Below are positions 17,242 to 25,951 of a DNA stretch of 64,000 nt, in pieces. Position 1 is the stretch's first letter. The number at the start of each line of letters is the position of its first letter. The DNA comes from Sphingobacterium faecium (GTDB taxonomy: Bacteria > Bacteroidota > Bacteroidia > Sphingobacteriales > Sphingobacteriaceae). Position numbers and translations under genes: made by a program. The notes beneath the pieces were generated by a model. It was not told where the DNA came from. It saw only the letters and a list, made by a program, of their open reading frames with translations, and did not search any database. The DNA is taken from positions 496,001-560,000 of the forward strand of contig NZ_QBKH01000003.1 of NCBI RefSeq assembly GCF_003054045.1, written 5' to 3'.

Positions 17242-19527
17242 TTACATCAGTCCAAATTTTAATCCTAAGAAAAATGTTCTTGGCCTACTCGGACCATAAA
17301 TATAGTTGCTGTCTCTATTTTTGCCCGTATCAAAATCGCGTTGATATTGATTGAACATATTTTGAATACCAATATGGAATTGTAAATCTTGCTTGATTTG
17401 TTTTAGTGTACATGTATAAGATAGCTTAATATTGTTTTCAAGGAATGTAGGGGAGGTGTAGAGAACATCCTGATCGATACCTGGAGCACCTGCAAAATGA
17501 GGAACTTGCATGGGACCGGTCAAGACGCCGGACAATACAGCATTGAATGGATTTTGAGGCCAAAAACTAAGGGTATAATAACCATAAAGATCAGGAGAGC
17601 GCAGATATTGTTTCGTGCCTGGAAGATCGGATGACCAGGATACAGCTTGATCATAGGTGGATTTTTGTAAGGTCAAACCGGTCTCCAGTTGTATTTTTTG
17701 ATCATAATTTAATCTACTTTCCACTGTTACCCCTCGTACGGATGAGTTTCCTCCGTTTTTTCGTAAGAGTTGCTGATTGTTATTTTGATCAGTACCGATT
17801 TCTTCCAAAACGAATGTGTTGTACAAGCGGGTGAAAAATCCGTCTAGTGTAAACCCATAAATCATGTGTTCACTGGCTCTGTTAAAGTCCAAAGAACTAT
17901 TCAAACTATTGGACGTTTCTGCTATCAAATTTGCATCGGTGCGAATGACGGAAACGCCACCTCCGGCAAAAGCCATATGCATATCGGTTTCTAACGCTTG
18001 TGGGGCTTTAAATCCTCTTGCATATGATGTTCTCCATTGGGTTTCATGGCCAATTTTATATAACGCGCTGAGTCTCGGTGTGAGAACCATGTTGTCCATA
18101 CGGTTGGATTTGTTTAATCGAAGTCCGGATAGTAATGTTAATTTACGGGTTACTTCCCAGTCACTCTGTAAAAAAGCTCCGAATAAATTGACCTGTTGGT
18201 CAATCAGATAATCATATGCTTTAATTTCATCAAACGTGTATTCGTATTGATTTTCTACTCCAGCAGTAAAGGTGTTTTTCCCATTTAAGAATTCCGAACT
18301 GATATAATTGTATTGAACTCCGTTTTGTACCGAATAATTTTTTGTATGTCCCCATGCATCGATTTGGTCTATACCTGTGTAATGTGTTCTTTTTGTATTT
18401 TGGGCAGAACTATAGATACTGAATGAACTTGATTTGTCTTTTGCCTGACGTTCGTAATTGAAGCCTGCTACCAGAATATGATGTAAGCGGTATTCAGATT
18501 GATCGGCTTTGTCGGCTTGAAGATCTAATTTATTTCCGCCTTTTCTTTCTTCATTGATACTCCATCCATTGATTTCCAGTTTATCTTGCGGAGATAACTT
18601 AAAAAATGAATTGAAACCGAAAGAGTTGTTTTGTAAGATGGGCATTTCAGAAAATCCATCGCCATTTGCATCATAGGAGTCACGATTGCGATGAGATGCG
18701 AAAAGAGAAACTCCAGCATTCTGCTCATCATTAATTGCTGTTAGATTGGCATTGAAAAAATGATCCCAGGTTTTGTTGCCGATTAATGAGCTGTTATTGG
18801 AAAGTGTGAACGAGCTTTTTCGCGGTTCCTTTGTTAAGATATTGACCGTTCCAGCAATGGCTGAGGATCCATATAAAACCGAACCACCACCTTTTACAAT
18901 TTCGACGCGGTCAATCATATTGGCAGGTATCTGTTCCAGTCCATACAGACTCATCAATGAACTGAATACGGGGCGGCTATTAATTAGGATCTGGGAATAG
19001 GAGCCCCCAAGCCCATTCATCCTTAACTGAGAATAGTTACACGTCTGACAGTCTGTTTCCATACGCAATCCCGGTTGAAAACATAGACCATCTGCTAAGG
19101 TGTTGGATTGCGTAATATCGAAAGTTCTACTGTCTAGAATATGAACTGCTATAGGACTTTCGGATTTTCGGCGCGCTGTTCGGGTGCCGGTAACGACAAC
19201 GCTATTTAATCGGTTTGAGCTAGCGTTCAGTTCTAGATTTTTTACTTGAACTACCCTCTCTACTATGGTTACCGATAAGAGCTTGGTTTCAAAACCAATA
19301 AAACTGACCTTTAATTGATAGGATCCTGCTGGAATAGGAGGTAATTCATAATTTCCAATGCTATCCGCTTTTGTAGCCATACCTAATCGTGGAATGCTTA
19401 TAGTAGCCCACTCAATGGGGGCTCCTTCGGGATCGGTTATCTTACCTTTTAATTGCCCTGTCTGTGCAGAAAGGGTCAAACTCGATAAGATGAGGGTACC
19501 CATTATTAGAAAATGATTGATCTTCAT
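17242..19527 (-). CDS. TonB-dependent receptor, probably for a DtxR-controlled metal
   Basis: The 761-residue outer-membrane receptor has a signal peptide (ending TLSAQ, about residue 22), a carboxypeptidase-like regulatory domain (about 25-100), a plug (about 105-235) and a beta-barrel ending in FFLGLKFGLM. The plug carries an unusual CQTC motif (ETDCQTCNYSQLRMNG) just before the conserved SRPVFSS...YGLEQIPANMIDRVEIVKGG segment. It is divergent from a DtxR-type regulator across 109 bases with several inverted repeats. This points to import of an iron or manganese complex, repressed when metal is replete. The CxxC could bind metal. The substrate is inferred. Confidence 0.85.
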   Translation of the reverse strand: MKINHFLIMGTLILSSLTLSAQTGQLKGKITDPEGAPIEWATISIPRLGMATKADSIGNYELPPIPAGSYQLKVSFIGFETKLLSVTIVERVVQVKNLELNASSNRLNSVVVTGTRTARRKSESPIAVHILDSRTFDITQSNTLADGLCFQPGLRMETDCQTCNYSQLRMNGLGGSYSQILINSRPVFSSLMSLYGLEQIPANMIDRVEIVKGGGSVLYGSSAIAGTVNILTKEPRKSSFTLSNNSSLIGNKTWDHFFNANLTAINDEQNAGVSLFASHRNRDSYDANGDGFSEMPILQNNSFGFNSFFKLSPQDKLEINGWSINEERKGGNKLDLQADKADQSEYRLHHILVAGFNYERQAKDKSSSFSIYSSAQNTKRTHYTGIDQIDAWGHTKNYSVQNGVQYNYISSEFLNGKNTFTAGVENQYEYTFDEIKAYDYLIDQQVNLFGAFLQSDWEVTRKLTLLSGLRLNKSNRMDNMVLTPRLSALYKIGHETQWRTSYARGFKAPQALETDMHMAFAGGGVSVIRTDANLIAETSNSLNSSLDFNRASEHMIYGFTLDGFFTRLYNTFVLEEIGTDQNNNQQLLRKNGGNSSVRGVTVESRLNYDQKIQLETGLTLQKSTYDQAVSWSSDLPGTKQYLRSPDLYGYYTLSFWPQNPFNAVLSGVLTGPMQVPHFAGAPGIDQDVLYTSPTFLENNIKLSYTCTLKQIKQDLQFHIGIQNMFNQYQRDFDTGKNRDSNYIYGPSRPRTFFLGLKFGLM

Positions 19528-19539
19528 TGTGTAAATATT

Positions 19540-19605
19540 ATTTGTTAGTATTGCAAATCTATAAAGTTTGTATGAACTAACAAATTATTTATAACAATAT
19601 TGTTA
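19540..19605. promoter_or_regulatory. Inverted repeats between TonB receptor and DtxR gene (candidate metalloregulator operators)
   Basis: ATTTGTTAGT (19540-19549) and ACTAACAAAT (19576-19585) are 10-bp arms 26 bases apart. TAACAATATTGTTA (19592-19605) is a 14-bp perfect palindrome. TTG at 19600-19602 and TATTTTTG at 19624-19631, 21 bases apart, match the Bacteroidota -33/-7 elements, so the palindrome overlaps the -33 of the DtxR-type gene. The -7 box ends 5 bases before its ATG, implying a very short or absent leader. Confidence 0.55.
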
Positions 19606-19636
19606 GATTGTACTAATAATTTGTATTTTTGTTATC

Positions 19637-20299
19637 ATGATATCACAGACGGAAGAAAATTATCTGAAAGCATTATTTGCTTTGACGAGTACAAAAGGTG
19701 AAGCTAGTGTAAATGAATTAAGTAAAATGCTGGACATTAAAATGCCTACCGTAAATGGTATGATGAAACGTCTTAGTGAAAAAGATTTTGTTATTTATGA
19801 AAGTTATAAACCTTTGAAACTAACGGAAAAGGGAAGAAAAGAAGCATCATTAATTATTCGGAAACATCGTCTGACAGAAATGTATCTGGTGGAAAAAATG
19901 GGATTTGGTTGGGAGGAAGTACATGACATTGCTGAACAAATTGAACATATACAGTCTCCGGCTTTTTTTGCTAAAATGGATGAAATCTTAGGTTTTCCTG
20001 AGGTGGATCCACATGGTTCGCCTATACCTGATGAAAATGGTAAAGTGATCGTTAAGGATTTTGATAGGTTGAGTGATTGTGAAAGTGGCGATGTTGTAAA
20101 ATTTATGGCAGTGAAACCGTCTTCGGAAGAATTGCTTAAATTTTTAAATAGCCGCGAATTGGTACTGGGAGCTGTGATTACTATACAATCTGTTGAATTG
20201 TTTGATAAAAGCATGTCGGTCAATTATGCGCATAGAGAGATGGAGGTCTTGAGTAATATGGTTTGTGAAAAATTACTTGTGGAACATGTTGCTAAATAA
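19637..20299 (+). CDS. DtxR/MntR family metal-dependent transcriptional regulator
   Basis: The 220-residue protein has the full DtxR layout: an N-terminal winged helix (1-70; SQTEENYLKALFAL, VNELSKMLDIKMPTVNGMMKRLSEK), a metal-binding dimerisation domain (70-140) and a C-terminal SH3/FeoA-like domain (150-215). Metal ligands are suggested by the HRLTEMYLVEKMGF helix and EVHDIAEQIEHI, as in MntR/IdeR, with DPHG nearby. It should repress genes when Fe2+ or Mn2+ is bound. The divergent TonB receptor is the obvious target. Which metal cannot be decided from sequence alone. Confidence 0.9.
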   Translation: MISQTEENYLKALFALTSTKGEASVNELSKMLDIKMPTVNGMMKRLSEKDFVIYESYKPLKLTEKGRKEASLIIRKHRLTEMYLVEKMGFGWEEVHDIAEQIEHIQSPAFFAKMDEILGFPEVDPHGSPIPDENGKVIVKDFDRLSDCESGDVVKFMAVKPSSEELLKFLNSRELVLGAVITIQSVELFDKSMSVNYAHREMEVLSNMVCEKLLVEHVAK

Positions 20300-20307
20300 A
20301 TGATTTA

Positions 20308-20349
20308 ATTTCCAGCAGCCCTTTATTGATTTGAATAGCTGCTGGAAAT
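20308..20349. terminator. Bidirectional hairpin between dtxR-type gene and lipoprotein gene
   Basis: ATTTCCAGCAGC (20308-20319) and GCTGCTGGAAAT (20338-20349) form a perfect 12-bp stem with an 18-base loop, placed between two convergent stop codons. Confidence 0.75.
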
Positions 20350-20355
20350 GCTTAT

Positions 20356-22011
20356 TTATTGTTTCTCTAAGACCCACCTTTGATTGTTGCTGCCAAGATT
20401 ATTATTGATACTGTATAATACTACTTGCGTATTGTCGCTTGTACTACTTCCAGGGTTGTCTATGATCAATCCTTTGCTCAGTATACTTCTTATAAAGACT
20501 GTATTGCTGATATCTAAAAAATTAAAGGTCCATTGTTGATTTTGATTTGTTGAGCTACTGTACTGGATCAATCCGGTGTTGAGATCATCTGTACTGGCCG
20601 GGATATCGACGGATTTGGAACTTCCAACATTAACTAATGCATATCCGGAACTGCCACTGACAATTTTCCATTTTTGAAAATCGCTTGTATTAGCACTGTA
20701 TTGTACAATTTGAGCAGAATTGGCTGTACTATTATCCCGAACTGTGAGATACTTACCGCTACTGACATTTTTAATCTTATACGTATCATTAGTATTGAAA
20801 ACTGTTATAGGAACTAATTTTGCCGGAGCTTGTTGATTAAAGATATCTGTCAATGTGATCCTAATGGTATAATTTCCATTTGCTAAAGTACTGGAAAGGG
20901 TATCTATTCTTTTCTCTGGTTTTATTTTTTCTTGTGTCTGTAAAACTGAACCTGAAGCATTTAATAGTTCAAGTTTATAGCGTAGTTGTGGAGATTTGTT
21001 CTCGTTGATTCCCCAAGAAACAATTAATTTATTATTATGATAACGAGCGGTACTATAGCTATTTTCAATCGTCGTCAATATTGGAGCGGTTCCTTGTCCT
21101 GCCTGTTCTGGTAAGTTTAAGACACGACCAGTACCAAAAGCTGGATCTGGAGTCGTGGAACCTCCATGCTCCATAAAATACGCGTCCTCGGCACTATTGT
21201 AACCGACATTAAATGCTCGATCAAATTGCCCATTTCGTGCAGCATCATTATCATTGGCAGAGAAATAACGACTGCTCGATTTTTCCCAAACGTTATTCAC
21301 ACTGAGGTTCCAATTATCTTTCAACAATGCTTTTCTATGGAATCTGCCATCATAGCTCGGATTGTCGCCTACCCAGTTTTCTAAAAATGTACCACTGCCC
21401 GAACCTAAATATCCTGCGCTAGCTTCTCTACCGATGGTGGAGGTGTGTAACCATTTTCCCGTTGAGAGGTCTTGAACGAAATTGGCAATGTATATTTTTC
21501 CGTTTTCCTTCCAAGAACGGATGACCATATTGTACCACGTATTGATGCTCCAATTATATGGATTTAATGTTTTTTGACCATCTCCTTCACCTCCGAAACG
21601 ACTAGCAACTGTTTTGCTATCTAAATATGAATAGAAAGCGAGATTATTTGTTGCGGTATTTTTATCCCACAGCGAAGCAAGCATAATATTGGATGTTCCA
21701 TAACGCAGATCTGGTGTGTCTTGTAAACCCATATATCCACCATCATAATTGAGCACCGAGAAATATTCGGTTTTAGCTGTATTTGTAATCTTTATTTTGC
21801 CCATCTTCAATACCGCATCATTTGGAAAACTATAGACGAGATGCTGTGAGGGTGCAGCATTACTTCCTGTTAATATCAGATTGGGTAGATCTTTATCACT
21901 CTGTGAGATGGTCGCAGAGGGTTTTTCTAATCTTGATTTTACAATTTCTTTTGAGCAGGAAATCGTAGCGAGTGTTGCGAATAGTACGCCTGTGAGATGT
22001 GTTTTTTTCAT
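20356..22011 (-). CDS. DUF3472 lipoprotein with C-terminal ricin-type lectin domain
   Basis: The 551-residue protein has a lipoprotein signal (LATISCS, Cys19), a DUF3472-like region (about 55-290), a short Ig-like segment (about 310-400) and a ricin-B-like lectin domain (about 405-551). The lectin part shows three YxxxNVxSGKYLTV / QKWKIV / NQQWTF repeats. QxW motifs are evident in FQKW, NQQWTF and NNQRWVL. DUF3472 proteins are usually secreted and carbohydrate-related. Here the lectin would anchor the protein to a glycan at the cell surface. The gene is alone, with no transporter beside it. The function is inferred from domains only. Confidence 0.78.
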   Translation of the reverse strand: MKKTHLTGVLFATLATISCSKEIVKSRLEKPSATISQSDKDLPNLILTGSNAAPSQHLVYSFPNDAVLKMGKIKITNTAKTEYFSVLNYDGGYMGLQDTPDLRYGTSNIMLASLWDKNTATNNLAFYSYLDSKTVASRFGGEGDGQKTLNPYNWSINTWYNMVIRSWKENGKIYIANFVQDLSTGKWLHTSTIGREASAGYLGSGSGTFLENWVGDNPSYDGRFHRKALLKDNWNLSVNNVWEKSSSRYFSANDNDAARNGQFDRAFNVGYNSAEDAYFMEHGGSTTPDPAFGTGRVLNLPEQAGQGTAPILTTIENSYSTARYHNNKLIVSWGINENKSPQLRYKLELLNASGSVLQTQEKIKPEKRIDTLSSTLANGNYTIRITLTDIFNQQAPAKLVPITVFNTNDTYKIKNVSSGKYLTVRDNSTANSAQIVQYSANTSDFQKWKIVSGSSGYALVNVGSSKSVDIPASTDDLNTGLIQYSSSTNQNQQWTFNFLDISNTVFIRSILSKGLIIDNPGSSTSDNTQVVLYSINNNLGSNNQRWVLEKQ

Positions 22012-22499
22012 AACTGGAATGGATTCATAAGGGTTTATTATTGATTTTGGTTAACATAATGGTATTAAGTTAGCCGTTTTGTTTGGATAATTTATGGGCT
22101 TATTAAATGAAATCGATTGCGTAATTTTTATTGTTCATGATATCTATTGTAAGGGGTAACTGATTGATAGCTAGATTTGAGCGTGATGTATGCTTCACAT
22201 TGCTTATCTCTTAAAATCAAGCAGGCTGGAAATTACTTTCGACAGGGCATCTTTTATCTTTCTTCTGGTGGATTAGTTATTTTACGTTACGTGGATTGAT
22301 CAAAAATATTAAAAGCTGCTGTGTCTGTACGCTGTTTTTTTTCGATTTGGAAGAATTGATCAGCGGTCTATTTTTCTATTGATGAGGGAAATCAGGCATT
22401 TTTAATAATTTTTTGTTGGGTGCAAAAAACCAATATCCCATTTCAATTGTTATATAATCAGGTTACTAAATATTAAACATCATAAAACTACATTATACT
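22012..22499. other. Spacer with no supported gene
   Basis: The 488 bases between the lipoprotein start and the small membrane protein hold a few short open stretches on the plus strand (about 22190-22300) with protein-like composition but no start or motif I can support. It may contain decayed coding sequence. Confidence 0.4.
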
Positions 22500-22652
22500 A
22501 TGGGAAATTTATTATACATCATCGCAGTAATTTTAGTCATTATCTGGGCGATCAGTTTTTTAGGAGGATTTTACAGTGGAGGTATTATCCATGCGTTGTT
22601 AGTAATCGCAATTATTGTCGTGTTACTACGGGTTATTCGAGGAAATGCATAA
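22500..22652 (+). CDS. lmo0937 family small membrane protein
   Basis: A 50-residue protein reads MGNLLYIIAVILVIIWAISF, then LGGFYSGGIIHALLVIAIIV, ending VLLRVIRGNA. Two hydrophobic helices separated by a glycine-rich turn, and the LIHxLLVIAIIxxLLR pattern, match the lmo0937/DUF5670 family. These are small membrane proteins often linked to stress responses; their activity is unknown. The ATG at 22500 follows an A-rich leader, and a strong rho-independent terminator lies 50 bases after the stop, which supports a real monocistronic gene. Confidence 0.85.
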   Translation: MGNLLYIIAVILVIIWAISFLGGFYSGGIIHALLVIAIIVVLLRVIRGNA

Positions 22653-22701
22653 ACTTTTAGCTTATTCATAACATTCAGAATATTTCAAGTTGATAAGCTA
22701 T

Positions 22702-22728
22702 AAAAAGAGACTTTTAAAGTCTCTTTTT
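22702..22728 (+). terminator. Rho-independent terminator of the lmo0937-type gene
   Basis: AAAAAGAGAC (22702-22711) pairs with GTCTCTTTTT (22719-22728), with the loop TTTTAAA and a continuing T-run at 22724-22729. Confidence 0.85.
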
Positions 22729-22845
22729 TGCTTTATATGATATCATGTCTATGGTAATCAGTAAGCCTTATTTTTTTGCTATGCAAAATGGTATTTTAAA
22801 ATTATAGTGATACATTTGAGGTTCTATATATTCAATAGACTTTTT

Positions 22846-23850
22846 ATGAAATTTTACTCCTCTATTTGTTTTCTCCTTTCCTTTTATGCTATTTATCCTG
22901 TATTTTCACAATCATCCACTCGGGATCTGAATCAAGAAAAGATCAATAAAAATCTTAAGATTTTGGTCTTATCCGATTTAAATGACGGCTATGGGTCGAC
23001 CACTTATAGTCAAGAAGTATTGGATGTGGTAGACCGAATTGCTGAGCTGAAGCCAGATCTTATTTTATGTGGCGGAGATATGGTCGCTGGTCAGAAAAAA
23101 ACTTTGACGCGAGTAGATCTAGAGGCCATGTGGGCAGGATTTGATCGGGTTGTTTTGCAACCAATAAAGACAGCTGCTGTACCTTTTGGATTTACCATGG
23201 GCAATCATGATGCTTCTCCTGGTTACGCTTTAGATCGTGAAGTTTCAGCGTTATTTTGGAACAATCATAAGCATGATGTGAATCTGACTTTTATAGACAG
23301 CAGTCATTTTCCATATTATTATTCCTACTTGAAAAATAACGTATTGATCATCTCATGGGATGCCTCTTCTGCTCAGATACCAAATGATATAAAAAGTTGG
23401 ATGAAAGAACAATTGAACTCTTCCTTGGCTAGAAAAACGAGATTTAAAATCGTACTCGGACATCTACCATTATATGCTCTTGTAGAATCAAAGAACAAAC
23501 CGGGAGAAGTATTGGAACAAGCTGATGAAACCTTATCTTTTTTAAAGGAAAATGGGGTTGATCTTTATTTGTCTGGACATCAACATGTGTATTATCCCGC
23601 ACAGAAAGAAAGTGTCATATTATATCATAGTGGATGTTTAGGTGGGGGACCACGATCTTTATTAGGAGATGATCAAGTGCCTTATAAGGCATATGGTCTG
23701 ATTGAAATACCGAAGAAGATCAATAAAAAACAGGATGTCAAAATCAGTGGTATAAAGGCGGTTGATCATCAGGAAATTGAACTTTACAAGTTACCTGTTC
23801 AGGTGTCGGGTTTTAATGGTACATTGAATCGGATAGATGTTGTTAAGTAG
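22846..23850 (+). CDS. Secreted metallophosphoesterase
   Basis: The 334-residue protein has a signal peptide (1-21, ending VFSQS) and a calcineurin-like phosphoesterase fold. Metal motifs are visible: Asp44 in LSDLND, GGD (76-78), GNHD (119-122), His206 in GHLPLY and GHQH (244-247). The first motif is DxN (Asp44, Asn46) rather than the usual DxH. The protein likely acts in the periplasm on a phosphoester of unknown nature. I chose ATG 22846 because the upstream in-frame GTG would place a hydrophilic extension before the signal peptide. It stands alone. Confidence 0.83.
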   Translation: MKFYSSICFLLSFYAIYPVFSQSSTRDLNQEKINKNLKILVLSDLNDGYGSTTYSQEVLDVVDRIAELKPDLILCGGDMVAGQKKTLTRVDLEAMWAGFDRVVLQPIKTAAVPFGFTMGNHDASPGYALDREVSALFWNNHKHDVNLTFIDSSHFPYYYSYLKNNVLIISWDASSAQIPNDIKSWMKEQLNSSLARKTRFKIVLGHLPLYALVESKNKPGEVLEQADETLSFLKENGVDLYLSGHQHVYYPAQKESVILYHSGCLGGGPRSLLGDDQVPYKAYGLIEIPKKINKKQDVKISGIKAVDHQEIELYKLPVQVSGFNGTLNRIDVVK

Positions 23851-24089
23851 AGCAAGGAACATAAAAAGCTAGTCTTTTTTCTATTTGAGTTGTCATCATA
23901 GGTTGTTTTACAGCTGTGTTTGTACAATTACTACAATATCGATTACTTCTTCTTTTTAGATCCCTTATCGGCTCGATGTACACCGATAATAAAAATGTTC
24001 AGCTATTTTTTTAAATTAAGTGCTATTTTCCTGTTTTTTAAAGAAAATCATTCCGTATATTTGGCCATATTGAAAAAAACTAAAAGGTT

Positions 24090-24479
24090 TTGAAACGTAT
24101 CTGTACTTATATTCTTCTGATAACATTGACATTGCAGTCCTTCTATCGCAATGTCATGGTACTTGAATATGAGATACACTTACCCGATTATATTGCTCAA
24201 TGTATCAATAAGGATCGTCCTCAGATTCATTGTAATGGGCAATGTGTATTTATGAAAAAAATAAGAGCAGAAGAGCAGAAGGAAACAAAAAAGAATCTGG
24301 TGATATATGAGCGTAATGCTTTTTATATGCATAAGGAAAGTGTTTTTTTTACTATGCATCCACCAGAAGAAAATCTTTCTGTTAAACATTTTTCTCCTTA
24401 TTTGGCGGATTACAGATTTACATTTACCACACCTATTTTTCGTCCTCCTATCCCGTTTTTGCTTACCAGCAAAGCTTAG
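24090..24479 (+). CDS. Small exported Cys/His/Met protein of a copper-type cluster
   Basis: This 129-residue protein begins with a TTG codon (no ATG precedes the hydrophobic N-terminus) and has a signal or anchor helix at 3-18. Its core motif is CINKDRPQIHCNGQCVFMKK (38-57), with Cys38, His47, Cys48, Cys52 and Met55 as potential metal ligands. I know similar short Bacteroidota proteins only as neighbours of metal-related genes and know no function. The gene precedes the FixH-like gene by 546 bases on the same strand. The C-terminus is proline-rich (TTPIFRPPIPF). A role in copper handling is inference from ligands and location. Confidence 0.6.
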   Translation: MKRICTYILLITLTLQSFYRNVMVLEYEIHLPDYIAQCINKDRPQIHCNGQCVFMKKIRAEEQKETKKNLVIYERNAFYMHKESVFFTMHPPEENLSVKHFSPYLADYRFTFTTPIFRPPIPFLLTSKA

Positions 24480-25025
24480 TCATTAACGTCAGCTATTTTA
24501 AATTTAGTGACCTGATTTTATCACGATATTATCGAGACGGATACTGATATCCTATATCATGAATTTCTTGATGTATTGTTAAAGACAGATTTTTATCGGA
24601 TCCTATTCATGTCGTTGTACCTGCGATAGATCAATATTGAAAATGATGCTCTGCATCATGAATTTTATTGATCATTTTGGAGAACAGACTTCAACATGTT
24701 GACTAGTGGTTGAAACAGGAATGAATTGAAGTATAGCATTTATTAAAGTACTATCAGATCATCAATTAATGATCTCGCATAAATTATTTCTGCAGGATAC
24801 GCTCCATATCATAGTCGGTATGTAGCAGTGGAAGATTTATAGTGGGTAATTGTTATATTTTGATAACCTCTTATCTACCTGCTGATGATTACGATGAATC
24901 AAAGTCATTCCCAACTCTGAGATCGAGGTGAAGATAGTCCCTATCTATAGATTTGACGTTGTACTACATATATGTAGAAGCTAAGCTGGATTTCCGATTT
25001 TTTTTTCACAAAACAGTAAATAATA
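24480..25025. other. Long spacer before the copper-type operon
   Basis: These 546 bases contain no supported gene. An imperfect direct repeat is visible: TATCATGAATTTCTTGATG near 24556 resembles CATCATGAATTTTATTGATC near 24655. Minus-strand frames here look partly protein-like but are broken by many stops. The operon promoter should lie at the right end. Confidence 0.4.
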
Positions 25026-25949
25026 ATGAAAATACTATTATTTATGGCTGCGCTATGCGTTGTGGTCATGTCATGTACAAAGGGTAAAACGGATTACGAA
25101 GCTGAAATCGATACTGTAGTAACGGAACATGTCGAGTTTAAAGAGGCTGCAACTGTTACTACTAACGGGTATCATATTCGTATTGAAGCTTTGAATGGAA
25201 CATTCTATAAGGGTTATAATGAAATCCGTTTAAAAATCACCAATAGTCAGACTGGCGAAATATCTAATACTTCTGGAGTTACATTTTTGCCTATTATGAC
25301 TAATGCAATGGGGGAGCATCAGTCCTGTCCTCATCGGTATCAATTGATGGAGAGATCTGATGAAAAATATTTTTCTGGATATGCTGTATTTACAGAGAAA
25401 AGTAGTTTAGATGACAGTTGGAACCTATACCTCAGCCTGACCGTTAATGGTCAAACTTTCCAGGTCGAGAAAAGCATAAATGTTCAGGAACAAGCAAATA
25501 AAAATCTCAACATGACGGTTTTTACGGGGAAGGATAATGAACAATATATCATCGCTTTAATATCTCCTCAGAAGCCAAAAGTTTCTGAAAACGAACTGTT
25601 AGCTGGAATCTATAGATATCAAAAACCTATAGATAATCCATCGGGAGTATTTCCAGATCCGACACAGTTTTCCTACACTGAGGTTAATGGTTATATGTTA
25701 CAGCTGGATCCGCGTATGCCAGAACCTTCTATGGGGAATCATTCGTCACCCAACAATAAAGATCTGACGCAACAGAACGACGGGTTGTATCATGGCGTAG
25801 TGAATTATACCATGACCGGAAACTGGACATTGAATTTTATTATGCAGAACCAAGATGGACAAATCATAAAAGGAACTGTTGTACCGGATGATTTTACACC
25901 TGGCATTGCAGGTGCTAAAAGCGACCTGCATATTGATATTTTATTTTAA
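25026..25949 (+). CDS. FixH/YtkA-like lipoprotein with two Met/His-rich domains
   Basis: The 307-residue lipoprotein (lipobox VMSC, Cys17) contains two Ig-like domains of the FixH/YtkA type. The first (about 40-155) carries FLPIMTNAMGEHQSCPHRY with Met91, Met95, His98, Cys101 and His103. The second (about 165-305) carries RMPEPSMGNHSSPN with Met231, Met236 and His239, then YHGVVNYTMTGNWTL. Such Met/His clusters in this fold bind copper in related proteins. It is the first gene of a tight run: its stop is 2 bases from the start of the TonB receptor. It should sit in the outer membrane or periplasm as a copper-binding partner of that receptor. Confidence 0.72.
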   Translation: MKILLFMAALCVVVMSCTKGKTDYEAEIDTVVTEHVEFKEAATVTTNGYHIRIEALNGTFYKGYNEIRLKITNSQTGEISNTSGVTFLPIMTNAMGEHQSCPHRYQLMERSDEKYFSGYAVFTEKSSLDDSWNLYLSLTVNGQTFQVEKSINVQEQANKNLNMTVFTGKDNEQYIIALISPQKPKVSENELLAGIYRYQKPIDNPSGVFPDPTQFSYTEVNGYMLQLDPRMPEPSMGNHSSPNNKDLTQQNDGLYHGVVNYTMTGNWTLNFIMQNQDGQIIKGTVVPDDFTPGIAGAKSDLHIDILF

Positions 25950-25951
25950 CC

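Noticed and set aside
24180..24389. 69-codon minus-strand frame opposite the Cys/His/Met protein
   Set aside because: Shadow of the plus-strand gene, which has the signal peptide and conserved ligand motif.
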